Below, piece after piece: positions 39,501-50,175 of a stretch of DNA of 64,000 bases (the stretch's first letter is position 1; each line of letters starts with the position of its first letter). The position numbers and the translations under genes are program-made. Location of the stretch: the NCBI RefSeq assembly GCF_001540865.1, contig NC_033626.1, positions 12,554,065-12,618,064 on the forward strand, read 5' to 3'. The notes beneath the pieces are model-generated. The model ran no database searches. It had not been told where the DNA came from and worked only from the letters and a program-made list of their open reading frames with translations. The stretch is from Ananas comosus (Eukaryota; Streptophyta; Magnoliopsida; Poales; Bromeliaceae).

Positions 39501-40490
39501 CTAATACGGATTGCATGTTTATAGGCCGACCCATTATATTATGCCCCTTTAATACATGATCCAACCAATTAATTTATCAATACACACAACTCTCATTAAA
39601 ATTAGACCACTAATGCCAGTTGTTATAGAAATTCATTCAATGTACGATTCATAATGTTTGACCTGGTTACTGATTCAACTACTGATTCGGTTATATCATG
39701 TAGAATAGGAGAGTTCTTTTTAAGTTGATACATAATATTGCGTCTATAAGCGACAATCCAATTACTAAATCAGATGTTAAATTAGATAGTGCTATTGAAT
39801 TAGCAGTATTTCAAGAAAATTAAGTAAAAAAGAGGGTAAAGAATAATACTGGTTATGAGCTTCTAATTAATGCAATGTAACAGTGATTGGCTCACTGAGC
39901 TCCTACGTGGTGTGAGCATTTGCAGAGAAGACTTTTTGATTATCTATATTCAAAATGGAATTTAATAAGATAGTTGATTATTTGCTTGATCATTGTCCCT
40001 TTTTTTAATTGCTAATTTGGCATTTGGTGGCATAAATTAAATCCAAGACTCATTAACATTCTCCTCTTTTGTACAACCTAACACTCCATGTCTCCCTATG
40101 GACGAACGAGGAATATTTTATTGCTTCAATAATTCTCACATTTGGTTTTTAAATCTCACATTTCGTTTCATTTTAATTCCTATATTCAAAATTGCACACA
40201 GGTTATATATTCAGAACCAATGAGTTTTTTCCCACTCATCTTAATAAGAGAAACAAAAAAAAAAAGAATTATCCTTCTTTAATGATACTTGTTAGTATAT
40301 GATCAGCTTCAACTTTCTAAATATTTTACTCTATTTTGATTCTAACAAACTAAAAAGGCTTTTAAAAAAAGGGAGAATATATAGGGAGTGAAACACAATA
40401 TTGGGAAAGCTGAGGGGCTATACTTACATTTTAACCGATAAAAGGGACGTCAACCTGCAGACGCTGAAGAGTGGAACGGAGGAGGTGGTG
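36558..40490. other. Long AT-rich intergenic region
   Basis: Divergent upstream region between the DNA glycosylase and the U-box gene, about 3.9 kb. Small minus-strand open frames (37412-37618, 37915-38136, 38161-38439) show no domain I recognise, and no splice pattern joins them. A TATA-like AATATATAGGG at 40377-40387 lies about 105 bases before the U-box start codon. Confidence 0.4.
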
Positions 40491-41825
40491 ATGGGAAGCG
40501 AGAGGCGGCGTTCGACCCCGTCGCTCGACGAGCGCTCTGCGTCGCGGTCGGAAATGGCGGAGGCGGTTCCTTCGGAGTTCCTGTGCCCCATCTCGGGCGC
40601 TCTCATGGCGGACCCCGTCATCGTCCCCACGGGCGAGTCCTTCGAGCGGAGCTGCATCCAAGCGTGCTCCGACCTCGCCTTCACCCCTCCATCCCTCGGC
40701 CTCTCCACCACCTCCTCGTCGTCCTCCTCTCTCCTCCTCATCCCCAACGTCGCCCTCAAGAGCGCGATCCTCAACTGGTGCGAGCTCAACGGGCTCCCTC
40801 GCCCGCGCCCCCTCCACCCCGACGCCGCTCGCGACCTCGTTCGCCGCCTCATGGCGCCGCCCCCCGAACCCGTCGCCCCCAAAACCCCGCCTCCGCTCTC
40901 CGTGCGCACGAAGAGGGAGCCCCGCTCTTCTTCTCCCTTTGCCTCTTCGGACACCCGCAAATTTGAAGCCCCCGTAGGAGCTTCGATCGCGGGGGACCAT
41001 TGCTCGGAGGAGGACATCCTGATCAAATTGCTCGACCCCGACCCGTCGGATCACGAGGCGGCGATGGTGTCGCTCCGCAGCACCACGAGGGAGAACCGGG
41101 AGCGGCGGATCGCGCTGTGCACGCCGCGGATCCTCGCCGCGCTCCGCGCCACGCTCCTCTCCAAGCGCGCCGCGGTCCAGATCAACGCGGCGGCGGCGAT
41201 GGTGAACCTCTCGCTGGAGGCGCCCAACAAGGCGGCGATCGTCCGGTCCGGGGCCGTGCCCCCGCTCGTGGAGGTGCTCGCGGAGGGGCACCCGGAGGCG
41301 CGCGACCACGCGGCGGGCGCGATCTACAGCCTCGCCCTGGACGAGCAGAACCGCGCGGCGATCGGCGTCCTGGGCGCGATCCCGCCGCTGGTGCAGCTCT
41401 TCCGCGGCGGAGTGGCCGGTGGTTCGCGGGGGCACCGCGCGCGGTGCGACGCGGGGACGGCGCTCTACTACCTCTCTCTCGCGGCGATGAACCGGTCGAA
41501 GATCGCGCGGACGCCCGGGGCGGTGCGGGCGCTCCTAGACGCGGCGGCGGAGGCGGAGGCGGAGGCGGGGGTGAGGAGGCTCGCGGTGATGGTGGTGGCG
41601 AACCTGGCGGGGTGCGCGGAGGGGAGAGCGGCGCTCATGGACGGGGGAGCGGTGGCGGCGGTGGTGGGGATGATGAGGGCGGGGGCGGGGGAGGAGGAGT
41701 GCTGTATATCGGCGCTGTACGAGATGAGCAGGGGGAGCTTGAGGTTCAGGGGATTGGCGAGGGCGGCGGGGGCGGAGGCGGTGCTGGCGAGGGTGCGGCG
41801 GCGGAGGGAGGCGGCGGGGGAGTGA
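40491..41825 (+). CDS. U-box/ARM-repeat E3 ubiquitin ligase (PUB38-41 type)
   Basis: A single GC-rich exon of 444 residues. The U-box begins SEFLCPISGALMADPVIVPT (residues about 27-46) and runs through FERSCIQAC and the WCELNGL helix to about 105. After a Ser/Pro-rich linker, SEEDILIKLLD starts an ARM array from about 170 (AAAAMVNLSLEAPNKAAIVRSGAVPPLVE, AGAIYSLALDEQNRAAIG, GTALYYLSLAAMNRSKIA). U-box proteins transfer ubiquitin from an E2, with ARM repeats binding the substrate. The first ATG after a TATA-like motif is used. The paralogue suggests an alternative start at 40554 (MAEAVPSEF). The frame ends VRRRREAAGE, but the conserved-looking tail (REMARRTLRAMRG, then YDGTFVSEGL) continues in another frame to 42013, implying one missing base near 41770-41822. 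Confidence 0.88.
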   Translation: MGSERRRSTPSLDERSASRSEMAEAVPSEFLCPISGALMADPVIVPTGESFERSCIQACSDLAFTPPSLGLSTTSSSSSSLLLIPNVALKSAILNWCELNGLPRPRPLHPDAARDLVRRLMAPPPEPVAPKTPPPLSVRTKREPRSSSPFASSDTRKFEAPVGASIAGDHCSEEDILIKLLDPDPSDHEAAMVSLRSTTRENRERRIALCTPRILAALRATLLSKRAAVQINAAAAMVNLSLEAPNKAAIVRSGAVPPLVEVLAEGHPEARDHAAGAIYSLALDEQNRAAIGVLGAIPPLVQLFRGGVAGGSRGHRARCDAGTALYYLSLAAMNRSKIARTPGAVRALLDAAAEAEAEAGVRRLAVMVVANLAGCAEGRAALMDGGAVAAVVGMMRAGAGEEECCISALYEMSRGSLRFRGLARAAGAEAVLARVRRRREAAGE

Positions 41826-42013
41826 GGAGGGAGATGGCGAGGAGGACGCTGAGGGCGATGAGGGGGGACGACGACGGCATGGGAGGGCCGGCGGTGGGAT
41901 CGGTCGGGTTCGACGACTACGACGGCACCTTCGTGTCGGAAGGGCTAGCGGCGCACCGTGGCCGCCACAGGGACTTCCGGGGGACTTCAGGGACTAACAC
42001 CACCAAGTTTTGA
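41826..42013 (+). other. Out-of-frame C-terminal tail of the U-box gene
   Basis: Directly after the annotated stop, a different frame reads RREMARRTLRAMRGDDD, then a short acidic/Gly stretch and FVSEGL, and ends NTTKF at a stop at 42011-42013. The decayed copy downstream has the same elements (EEMARMTLR, VVSEGLLPL), which supports this as the true C-terminus before a one-base loss. Confidence 0.6.
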
Positions 42014-42930
42014 TTTTCTGCAAATTATTATTATTATTATTATTCCATTTGGTCCTGCTCAATTGTAAACTTTGTTAAACAGCTTGTTGCTTTGGAATTA
42101 TTGTGATTTTATTGCCCAGTTTTATTTTTTCGTTTATTTTCTGCAAAATGCCTTATCTTGTTTATAAACATGTATTTATGAACTGAAGAAGAAAATCAAT
42201 CAATCATATAAAGATCACCTGGCAAATTAATGCAATTAAAAAAAAGAATAGAAAATCTAGATAGTATTTTGTTCACAAAATTTTTGTTCCTCTAATGATA
42301 AAATTTGGTTTGTGCTTAACGAATTCAAAGAAATTGGAGAGAGGCAAAAAGGGTCCAAGCGAGTCAGCAGTAATTCTAATCGATGTAGATTCGATAGCAA
42401 ATTAGTTTTCGTAGGAATAAGATATTTCAATAAAATTCCCACAATACAATGCCTTAAGCAATTAGTAATTTAGAGACAACTAGTGAGAGAATCCGTGAAT
42501 GTTTTCAAGAGGAATTACTGAGTGCTAAATGATGATAAATATGAATACCTTTCGTGTTTTAGCCCTTCATTTTGTTGCCTCTAATTATGCCAGTTATCAG
42601 AACGTAATTTATACAAGTTTTAAAAAAAATATTTACACAGTAAAGAACACAAGTCAACGGCAATAAGGGTTGACCTCTGGCTTGCTTAATGCTATTTGCC
42701 ACAGTGTGCTAAGCGCTACCGACGTGGCAGATTACGACATTACTCTGCTCCCAAAACCGTTGATCTATTCCCATTTATTCCAGAGGTTGCTTGTAATAAA
42801 ACAAATTCCAACGTAGATTAACAAAGAAGAGGAAGCAACACGCGTAGGGAAAGAATCAGCTCACATGTTACTACTGTTCACACGCTGAGCCCCAAAATCC
42901 TTCTCCCATCATCGTCGTCGTTCTCGACAA
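42014..42930. other. Spacer between the two U-box copies
   Basis: AT-rich 3' UTR and promoter sequence. (ATT)n occurs near 42027-42042. No gene is seen. Confidence 0.5.
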
Positions 42931-44250
42931 ATGGCGGAGGAGGCTCCCTCGGAGTTCCTGTGCCCCATCTCGGGCGCTCTCATGGCGGACCCCGTCATCG
43001 TCCCCACGGGCGAGTCCTTCGAGCGGAGCTGCGTCCACGCGTGCCTCGACCTCGCCTTCACCCCTCCGTCCCTCTCCCACGCCCTCGACCTCTCCACCTC
43101 CGCCTCTGCCTCTCCCCTCCTCATCCCCAACGTCGCCCTCAGGAACGCGATCCTCAGCTGGTGCGACCGCTCCGGGCTCCCTCGCCCCGCTCCCCTCTCC
43201 CCCGACGCGGCTCTCGACCTCGTCCGAAGCCTCATGCCGAGGGGGCCGCGCTCCGTGCGCACGCGGAGGGAGAATTCCCTCGTCGCTGCTGGAGAAGCCG
43301 AGGAAGCGCGGGATCAGGAAGCCCCTGAAGTGGGCGATTCGTCGAACACCACGAGCGCATCCTCTTCCCCAGCTGATTCAAACGTCGAGTGCTCGGAAGA
43401 CGACATCTTGGTCAAGCTGATGGACTCTGACCCCTCGGAGCAGGAGGCGGCGCTGGTCTCCCTCCGCCGCGCAACGAGAGCGAGCTCGGAGAAGCGCATC
43501 GCCCTGTGCACGAGGAGAACACTCGGAGCGCTCTGCCTGGCGCTCCTCTCCCGGCACCCCGGCGTCCAGCTCAACGCCGCCGCCGCGGTGGTGAACCTCT
43601 CCCTGGAGGAGCCCAACAAGGTGCCCATCGTCCGCGCCGGCGCGGTGCCGGCGGGTCTTCGCGGGGGGCGACTCCGACGCGCTCCCCGCGCGGCGGGACG
43701 CGGGGGTGGCGCTCTACTACCTGTCGCTGGTGGGGATGAACGCGTCGAAGATCGCAGCGACGAGCGGGGCGGTGAGGTCGCTCCTGGCGGCGGCGGGGGC
43801 GGAGGCCGGTTTAATTAGGCAGGCGCTGAAGGTGGTGGCGAGCCTGGCGGGGACGGCGGAGGGGAGAGGGGCGCTGATGGACGAGGGGGCGGTGGGGGCG
43901 TGGTGGGATGATGAGAGAGAGGGGGAGGGGAGGAGGAGAGATACTGCGTGGCGGCGCTGCGCGGGATGAGCAGGGGGAGCGTGAGGTTCCGGGGGCTGGC
44001 GAGGGCGGCGGGCGGAGAGGGTCTGGCGAGGTGGCGGAGGGAGGAGGAGGAGGGGGCGGGAGGGTGAGGAGGAGATGGCGCGGATGACGCTCAGGCGATG
44101 AGGGAGGACGCGGCCGAGGAGGGAGACGAGAGCGTCGTGTCGGAGGGGCTGCTGCCGCTCCGGAGGCGGCGCCGCGGGATCTCCGCAGCGGCGGCGGCTC
44201 CTCAATCTCGAGTCGACCGAGTTCTGAAGAACAAAAATAAGATCGATTGA
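42931..44250 (+). pseudogene. Decayed tandem copy of the U-box/ARM gene
   Basis: The start MAEEAPSEFLCPISGALMADP is nearly identical to the upstream gene, and the U-box and first ARM repeats are intact to VPIVRAGAVP (about 43650). There, about 55 codons corresponding to VEVLAEGHPEARDHAAG...LGAIPPLVQLF are missing and the frame breaks. The later part continues in another frame from about 43706 (ALYYLSLVGMNASKIAATSGAVRSLL...ALMDEGAVGA). Further single-base losses in G-runs follow near 43895-43915 and 44010-44060, before remnants of the tail (EEMARMTLR, VVSEGLLPL). The internal deletion cannot be a sequencing slip, so I call it a pseudogene. A shortened open protein of 295 residues (42931-43818) is still theoretically readable. 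Confidence 0.75.
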
Positions 44251-45435
44251 GGGGGAGTCTCGCTGAGCTCAGCTCCATTTCTGCCAGCCCCATCTGTGCG
44301 CTCCGAGCCGCGAATAGTGCTTTGCGATCCGTGCAGCCGCGCCACGGCGGAACTGTGTCTGCAAACCCCGTCTTTAACCAACTCTTGTGCAGTCCCAATG
44401 ACTTTTTTTAAAAAAAAAGAAAACACAGCTTAATTAGGCGTTTTTTTTAATTAAAAAACAAAAAAAGAAACTCTGTGAAGCAGTGAGAAGTGGGCGGTTC
44501 ACAGTGAGAAGTGGGCGGGTGGTTTTTGCTTGCTACTACTATCAGTGGTATTTTTCAATGGGTATTTTATTAAGGGACAATTGCTTATATATACATGAAA
44601 AGTGAAAAATAGAGCTATTGCTATCAACACTCTTTTTAAATTGATGAAGGAAAATGAACAAAAACTCATTTTGCTGGAAAAAGATGGGAAATGGTGTTTG
44701 CTGCTAAAATTGTCGAAAACAGTCAGTTTTCTGAGCTTTCTATCTTTCTGCTAATTAATAACAAGATTGGCTTGTTCCTCTACACTCTTTTTACCTTTTC
44801 CTTTTTTAAAATTATACGATGCATGCTTATCAAGCTTATATTCCTGAATAAATCAATTAATGAAGTCCAATGAAAGTCAAATGAATACATCCCGGATTTG
44901 TTTCAGAATGGAAGTTAAATGCGTTGATTAGTCCTTACATTTCAGCTATTTTACTTAAGAGGCTGTTTAAATATCAAAACAAGATCCTAAATCTTAAACT
45001 TTAAACAAGCCCTCGGCGCCTTCTTGGAGTTCTCGCTGCAACTCAAGATCAGTTCAGTCAACAGTCAGATATTGTTAAGTACAATTTGAATAGTATACTT
45101 TATTATAATCTTGTACTGAGTGTTCGACAAAGTTTTAAGTTCGCTGATCACCAGAATATTAATTTACAGGAATTACATATTATGCAGTTCATACTATGCA
45201 CAGAAACAATATTCACTCCATGGACACATACATGCTTGAGTTGAGATGTCACCAAGGATGTTTGAAGCTTTATTCTATGGATATCCGGGAAAGCAGGGTC
45301 CTGCTTAACAAGAAATTAAATTTATGAAACGGAACATATAAAAAGAAAAAAAGTATATTTAAATTGTTTAGGAACGTATGATTTTCATAGTGACAAAAAA
45401 GAGGAAAAAACAAAAAAAACTGAATACCGCTTTAC
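44251..45435. other. Spacer between U-box pseudogene and CREG1
   Basis: AT-rich. It holds the 3' UTR of the CREG1 gene at its right edge. No gene or clear repeat is recognised. Confidence 0.45.
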
Positions 45436-47835
45436 TCACATTCCGGCATCCAGGTATTGAGCAGGAGTTACAGGTTTGGGCCCGCCGAACCAGTCAATGA
45501 GAAATATGTTCTCAATATCTAATTTGAATATTTGGAAGTTGTGATCTTCTGGCCAATCTGAGCCGAAGAAAAGAAAGTGGTAAAATTAATAGGGTTGCTC
45601 GAAAATTTGTCTCACTGAAATCCAAAAAAATGAAGTTACTCAAAAATATAAATCAGTCAGAAGTTATTAAGGCTTACCCTTCATTTCTGGATGCTTGGAA
45701 AATAGTGCACTTTGAGCAATCTCTGCTTCAGCGGACTGGACATCAACTAACTTCAGCTGTACAGTAAAAAGATTAAACATGGATTTCGTAAAGAGAATAC
45801 ATGCCTGCAAACAAAATAAACATTGATTCATCGGGATATCCGAAATACACATTGTATGATATTGGTCAGACCACCGCATAATCTAATGTACAAGTTGTAA
45901 GAATATTAAAATGGTATAGGATTCGGATACCCCACAAGAAGGCACAAATTTTCACTGCAAGTGGCAAAGAGTTTGGTAATTGATACCCGAGGTCCCAAGT
46001 TCGAATCCTAGTTGATTCACATTTTCAGCTAAGTTTATTTCTAAATGAAATAAGTAAAGCAGGTAGCATACTACCTATCTCTCTCTCTCTCTCAAAAAAA
46101 AGGCACAAATTCCATCTCATAAGATTCTGAAGCATACAAAAGCTGTACACATGTATGCTTTGCATGATCAATCCAGAATAAGCAAAACGAATACATGGTT
46201 GACAAGTAATTTACATAGATAAAAATTATCAGAAACAGAGCCAAGATTAAAAGAAGATTTACCGTTGCCTTCATCTGTAAAGAAATTTTAATAAGAGCAT
46301 TGGAGATAATGAAAAGCTCCACGATACTATGGTGGGTAGTTTGATAATGTACCTTTCCTGTAAGGGTAAGTTTCGCACAAGTGGGATTCTCAGGATCTAT
46401 CTTGCCACAAGTTCCGAGAGGGAACTCACTGAGAGTAAAAGAAGATCTTTCATCCTTTAGCGCATCCCTTGCAGTGGGATCAAGTGTTGTCAAATAGAAA
46501 TAGGGGATGCCACGGCCCTTACCAGGTAATCCATCACTATATGAAACAACATTTCTGCATGTATAACACATACCGCATCATAAAATAGAACAACTTGCTT
46601 CCTCAAATTTTTTGAAAGTTGCTGCTTCTCAAAACAAGGCTAGAAAGATTACCCAAATGGAGTTCCTCCTAAATCACTCGAGATGGTGCTGTGCATAAAG
46701 GGGGATGGCACATTAGCACTTTATCTGAAAACTGTATAAAGTATGCACAGATTTGAAAAGATGAATCAACATCAAGTAGTACTTATCCTAAAATCAATAT
46801 ACATGTTACTTTTTATCCCTTTTTTAACATTCTGTGATATGCAAAGTATCATCTCCAATCTTCCAATTATCTGTTTCTATCAAGATCTATATCCTCAAGA
46901 AAAGCAAGATACAGCATCTATACTATCATTTTATACCCTTCAATTCCCTAGTGTGGAGACAAACATGCTCTCTAAATCCAATATTACTATAAGTTAAGCT
47001 TGCAAATACATTACAATCCAGTAAAACACGGCACAAAGTACACTTCGCTTCCTGCCGAAAAACTAGAAGGACAGATAAAGGATAGAAATGTATGGAGAAC
47101 CCCTCAACTATAGGCCATTTCGAAATAGCTCCATTTTTTGTGATTTTAGCCAATTAAACAGGGGATTTTCTTAAATGGTTAAATTCATTGGTGGATTCAT
47201 CAAATTTAATAGTTTCTATCACTTGTTAGCGGATAAATCCAGATTAATTAAACAGCTAACAGCAAATAGAGTCATTAAATTGAACACAAATTTTGTATAG
47301 AAACTCAAATCACTCTCAATCAAAATAAAAGTAATTGAGCGGTCTATTGCAAAGAGGCCAATAGTTGAGGGGGTCTTCAGGTCTAATTCCCTCGTTACTC
47401 TGTAAACCAAAATTACGTAGCGATGTAAGATCCATCTTACACTTCCGAATGACAAACTGGTTCTGATCTAACACCAAATATAAACGCCATGAGTGAAAGT
47501 ACTGAATGTAAACACCATTTTCTAGCGTCCTAAGTTTAATATATACACAAGCCCATTTTTCGATATCGATGGATGCTTCACAATCGAAATCGACTCAATT
47601 CAATTAGGGTTTGGATCTAATAAGCAGAGTGTTATGGAGTGAGAGAGAGAGAGAGAGAGGGGGGGGACCTGAGGACGCCCCAGGAGTTCTGGGACGCGAG
47701 CCACCGAGCGGTGGCGGCGGCGTCGGAGGGATCGGGCTTCGATTGCCGGAGGAGGCGACCGCCGCCGGAGACGAAGGTGAGGAAGAAGACGAAGAAGAAG
47801 AGAGTTGGGTAGAGGATAAGATGCAAAGAAGACAT
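45436..47835 (-). CDS. CREG1: CREG1-like secreted protein (pyridoxamine-phosphate-oxidase-like fold)
   Basis: Exons on the minus strand are 47835-47669, 46688-46653, 46554-46353, 45756-45678 and 45557-45436, giving 201 residues. The fold is the FMN-binding split barrel of the PNPOx family, but animal CREG binds no FMN. CREG-type proteins are secreted or lysosomal/vacuolar glycoproteins, and the plant role is unknown. A hydrophobic signal peptide (YPTLFFFVFFLTFVSGG) starts the protein. Then come ARWLASQNSWGVLRSTISSDLGGTPFGNVVSYSDG, GRGIPYFYLTTLDPTARD, CAKLTLTGKL, LFSKHPEMKDWPEDHNF and IFLIDWFGGPKPVTPAQYL, typical CREG signatures. The length fits the family. The terminal ATG-TGA overlaps a donor-like GTGAGT, so one further exon is conceivable. 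A SINE lies in intron 3, and (CT)n follows the exon 1 donor. Confidence 0.9.
45951..46099 (+). mobile_element. tRNA-derived SINE, copy 1, in CREG1 intron 3
   Basis: About 149 bases with a pol III box B-like GGTCCCAAGTTCGAATCC, the family body TAGTTGATTCACATTTTCAGC, and a tail of (CT)n plus A8. A perfect 12-base target duplication AAGGCACAAATT flanks it (45939-45950 and 46100-46111). Its orientation is opposite to CREG1. Confidence 0.85.
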
Positions 47836-48821
47836 TGGCGCCTTCTAGATTCTCTCCCTCCTCGTCTTTTTTGCCCTTTTATCTTATTATTATCTTATAT
47901 TATTGTAAATGGCCCGGCCGTGACGCATTTATATAGTAGATGGCTAAGGCCTAAGGGCCACTATGCTGGGCCCATTAAAAATTGGTGATTGGAGGATATA
48001 TTGTTTTTTCCTAGAAGATGCTTCGTGTACAAAATTTCATCCAAGATTAAACTCTTTAAATTTTAGTTACAAAAAAGAAAAAAAAAAAAAGATTTTGACG
48101 AGACAAGTCCCATTGTGTAAGTCCCCTTATGAGGATTACAACTGGACCCATTAATGTCGTTTATACGGACCTGCCCATGCCATTTTATTAATGGGCCTAA
48201 TGCTAGAAGGCATAGGCCCAGAGGCATCACTGGGCCCAATTTTCGTATCAGGGATCAGATTGTGCCTCTCGTAAATATTTTTAATGATCTTCTGAGTTAT
48301 ATTTTGAACTTTCACCTGTAAAAAACAGAATACCCCATTAACTTTTATGAAGGAACAACGAAGAGAAATTAAGATTATGATAATCTGCTCTCTGGGAGTA
48401 GCACTACAAGGATGTCGCATTGCCTCGCCATATCAAATATAATTAAGATTTCTGAATTACAGCCAAGCAAACAATGTGAATAAAAAAAAAACAAAATTGT
48501 AGGCTTTTTGTTTTTTGTTATTTTAGAAAAAATAATACAAAGAATGTCATGTTGAATCTCAGTTTCTCTTGGATGCTATAAACTTTAATGCTATCCTCAA
48601 AGTGCATCAAGGAGAGATTCTTACTAAACACAACACCTTCCATTGAAGGACTCGTAGCTTTTTCCCGCAGTAAGTGGAGCCTTACTCAAATTATATACCA
48701 GCTATACCGCATCAATTGTTATAGTAATAAAGAAAAAGAAAAATTTGTGGACACTTTCAAGTTGCTGGTTTTGCCTAGCAAATGGAATAGTAAAGAGTAT
48801 AAAAACAAAAAACGAAAAGGA
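47573..48821. repeat. Near-identical duplication, left copy
   Basis: It contains CREG1 exon 1, its leader and about 1 kb of upstream sequence. It matches 48823-50121 almost base for base, with small indels and scattered substitutions, and ends at the single N at 48822. Confidence 0.95.
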
Positions 48822-48822
48822 N

Positions 48823-50121
48823 ATGCTTCACAATCGAAATCGACTCAATTCAATTAGGGTTTGGATCTAATAAGCAGAGTGTTATGGAGTGAGAGAGAGA
48901 GAGAGAGAGGGGGGGGACCTGAGGACGCCCCAGGAGTTCTGGGACGCGAGCCACCGAGCGGTGGCGGCGGCGTCGGAGGGGTCGGGCTTCGATTGCCGGA
49001 GGGGGCGACCGCCGCCGGAGACGAAGGTGAGGAAGAAGACGAAGAAGAAGAGAGTTGGGTAGAGGATAAGATGAAAAGAAGACATTGGCGCCTTCTAGAT
49101 TCTCTCCCTCCTCGTCTTTTTTGCCCTTTTATCTTATTATTATTATTATCTTATATTATTGTAAATGGCCCCGGCGTGACGCATTTATTTAGTAGATTGC
49201 TACGGCCTAAGGGCCACTATGCTGGGCCCATTAAAAAATTGGTGATTGGAGGATATAATGTTTTTTTCCTAGAAGATACTTCATGAACAAATTTACATCC
49301 AGGATTAAACTCTTTAAATTTTAGTTATAAAAAAAAAGAAAAAAGAAAAAAAGAAAAGATTTTGACGAGACAAGTCTATAAGACCCATTGTGAATGTCCC
49401 CTTATGAGAATTACAGCTGGACCCATTAATGTCGTTTATACGGACCTGGCCCATGCCGTTTTATTAATGGGCCTAATGGTAGCAGGCATAGGCCCAGAGG
49501 CGTCACTGGGCCCAATTTTCGTATCAGGGATCAGATTGTGCCTGGCCTTCGCTTCTCTAATGCGTACTCGTAAATATTTTTAATGATCTTCCGAGTTATA
49601 TTTTGAACTTTCACCTGTAAAAAAAAAGAATACCCCATTAACTTTTATGAAGGAACAACGAAGAGAAATTAAGATTATGATAATCTGTTCTCTGGGAGTA
49701 GCACTACAAGGATGTCGCATTGCCTCGCCATATCAAATATAATTAAGATTTCTGAATTACAGCCAAGCAAACAATGTGAATAAAAAAAAAACAAAATTGT
49801 AGGCTTTTTGTTTTTTGTTATTTTAGAAAAAATAATACAAAGAATGTCACGTTGAATCTCAGTTTCTCTTGGATGCTATAAACTTTAATGCTATCCTCAA
49901 GGTGCATCAAGGAGAGATTCTTACTAAACACAACACCTTCCATTGAAGGACTCGTAGCTTTTTTCCGCAATAAATGGAGCCTTACTCAAATTATATACCA
50001 GCTATACCGCATCAATTGTTATAGTAATAAAGAAAAAGAAAAATTTGTGGACACTTTCAAGTTGCTGGTTTTGCCTAGCAAATGGAATAGTAAAGAGTAT
50101 AAAAACAAAAAACGAAAAGGA
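48823..50121. repeat. Near-identical duplication, right copy
   Basis: Second copy of 47573-48821 with insertions of about 6-24 bases (for example near 49142, 49376 and 49545). It ends exactly where a perfect hairpin starts (50121). The differences look like allelic variation, and the N join suggests overlapping contigs from two haplotypes. Confidence 0.95.
48919..49085 (-). pseudogene. Extra CREG1 exon 1 (no downstream exons)
   Basis: Same signal-peptide exon as 47835-47669, with few residue changes (SSFHLI for SSLHLI, RPLRQ for RLLRQ). It keeps the donor but has no exons 2-5 before the next copy. It is most likely the other allele of exon 1 placed twice by the assembly; if real, it would be an alternative first exon. 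Confidence 0.8.
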
Positions 50122-50175
50122 AAAAAAGAAGTGCAACTCGTGAAACATTGTTTCACGAGTTGCACTTCTTTTTTT
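50121..50175. repeat. Perfect 27-bp inverted repeat with 1-nt spacer
   Basis: The left arm at 50121-50147 (A7 then GAAGTGCAACTCGTGAAACA) is exactly complementary to 50149-50175, with one T between. No mismatch is seen. The extreme symmetry and position at the end of the duplicated block could mean a real hairpin, a tiny fold-back element, or a library artefact. Confidence 0.95.

Noticed and set aside
40431..41435. 334-codon open frame on the minus strand opposite the U-box gene
   Set aside because: It is antisense to a clear U-box/ARM coding exon of very high GC, where stop codons are rare in all frames. Its Arg/Gly/Asp-rich composition has no domain.
41000..41825. Second plus-strand frame over the U-box gene
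   Set aside because: Gly/Arg-rich shadow of the real frame up to 41825. Only the part after the stop (41826-42013) is kept, as the likely true tail.
43717..44398. Pro/Arg-rich minus-strand frames opposite the U-box pseudogene
   Set aside because: Antisense shadow of a GC-rich exon.
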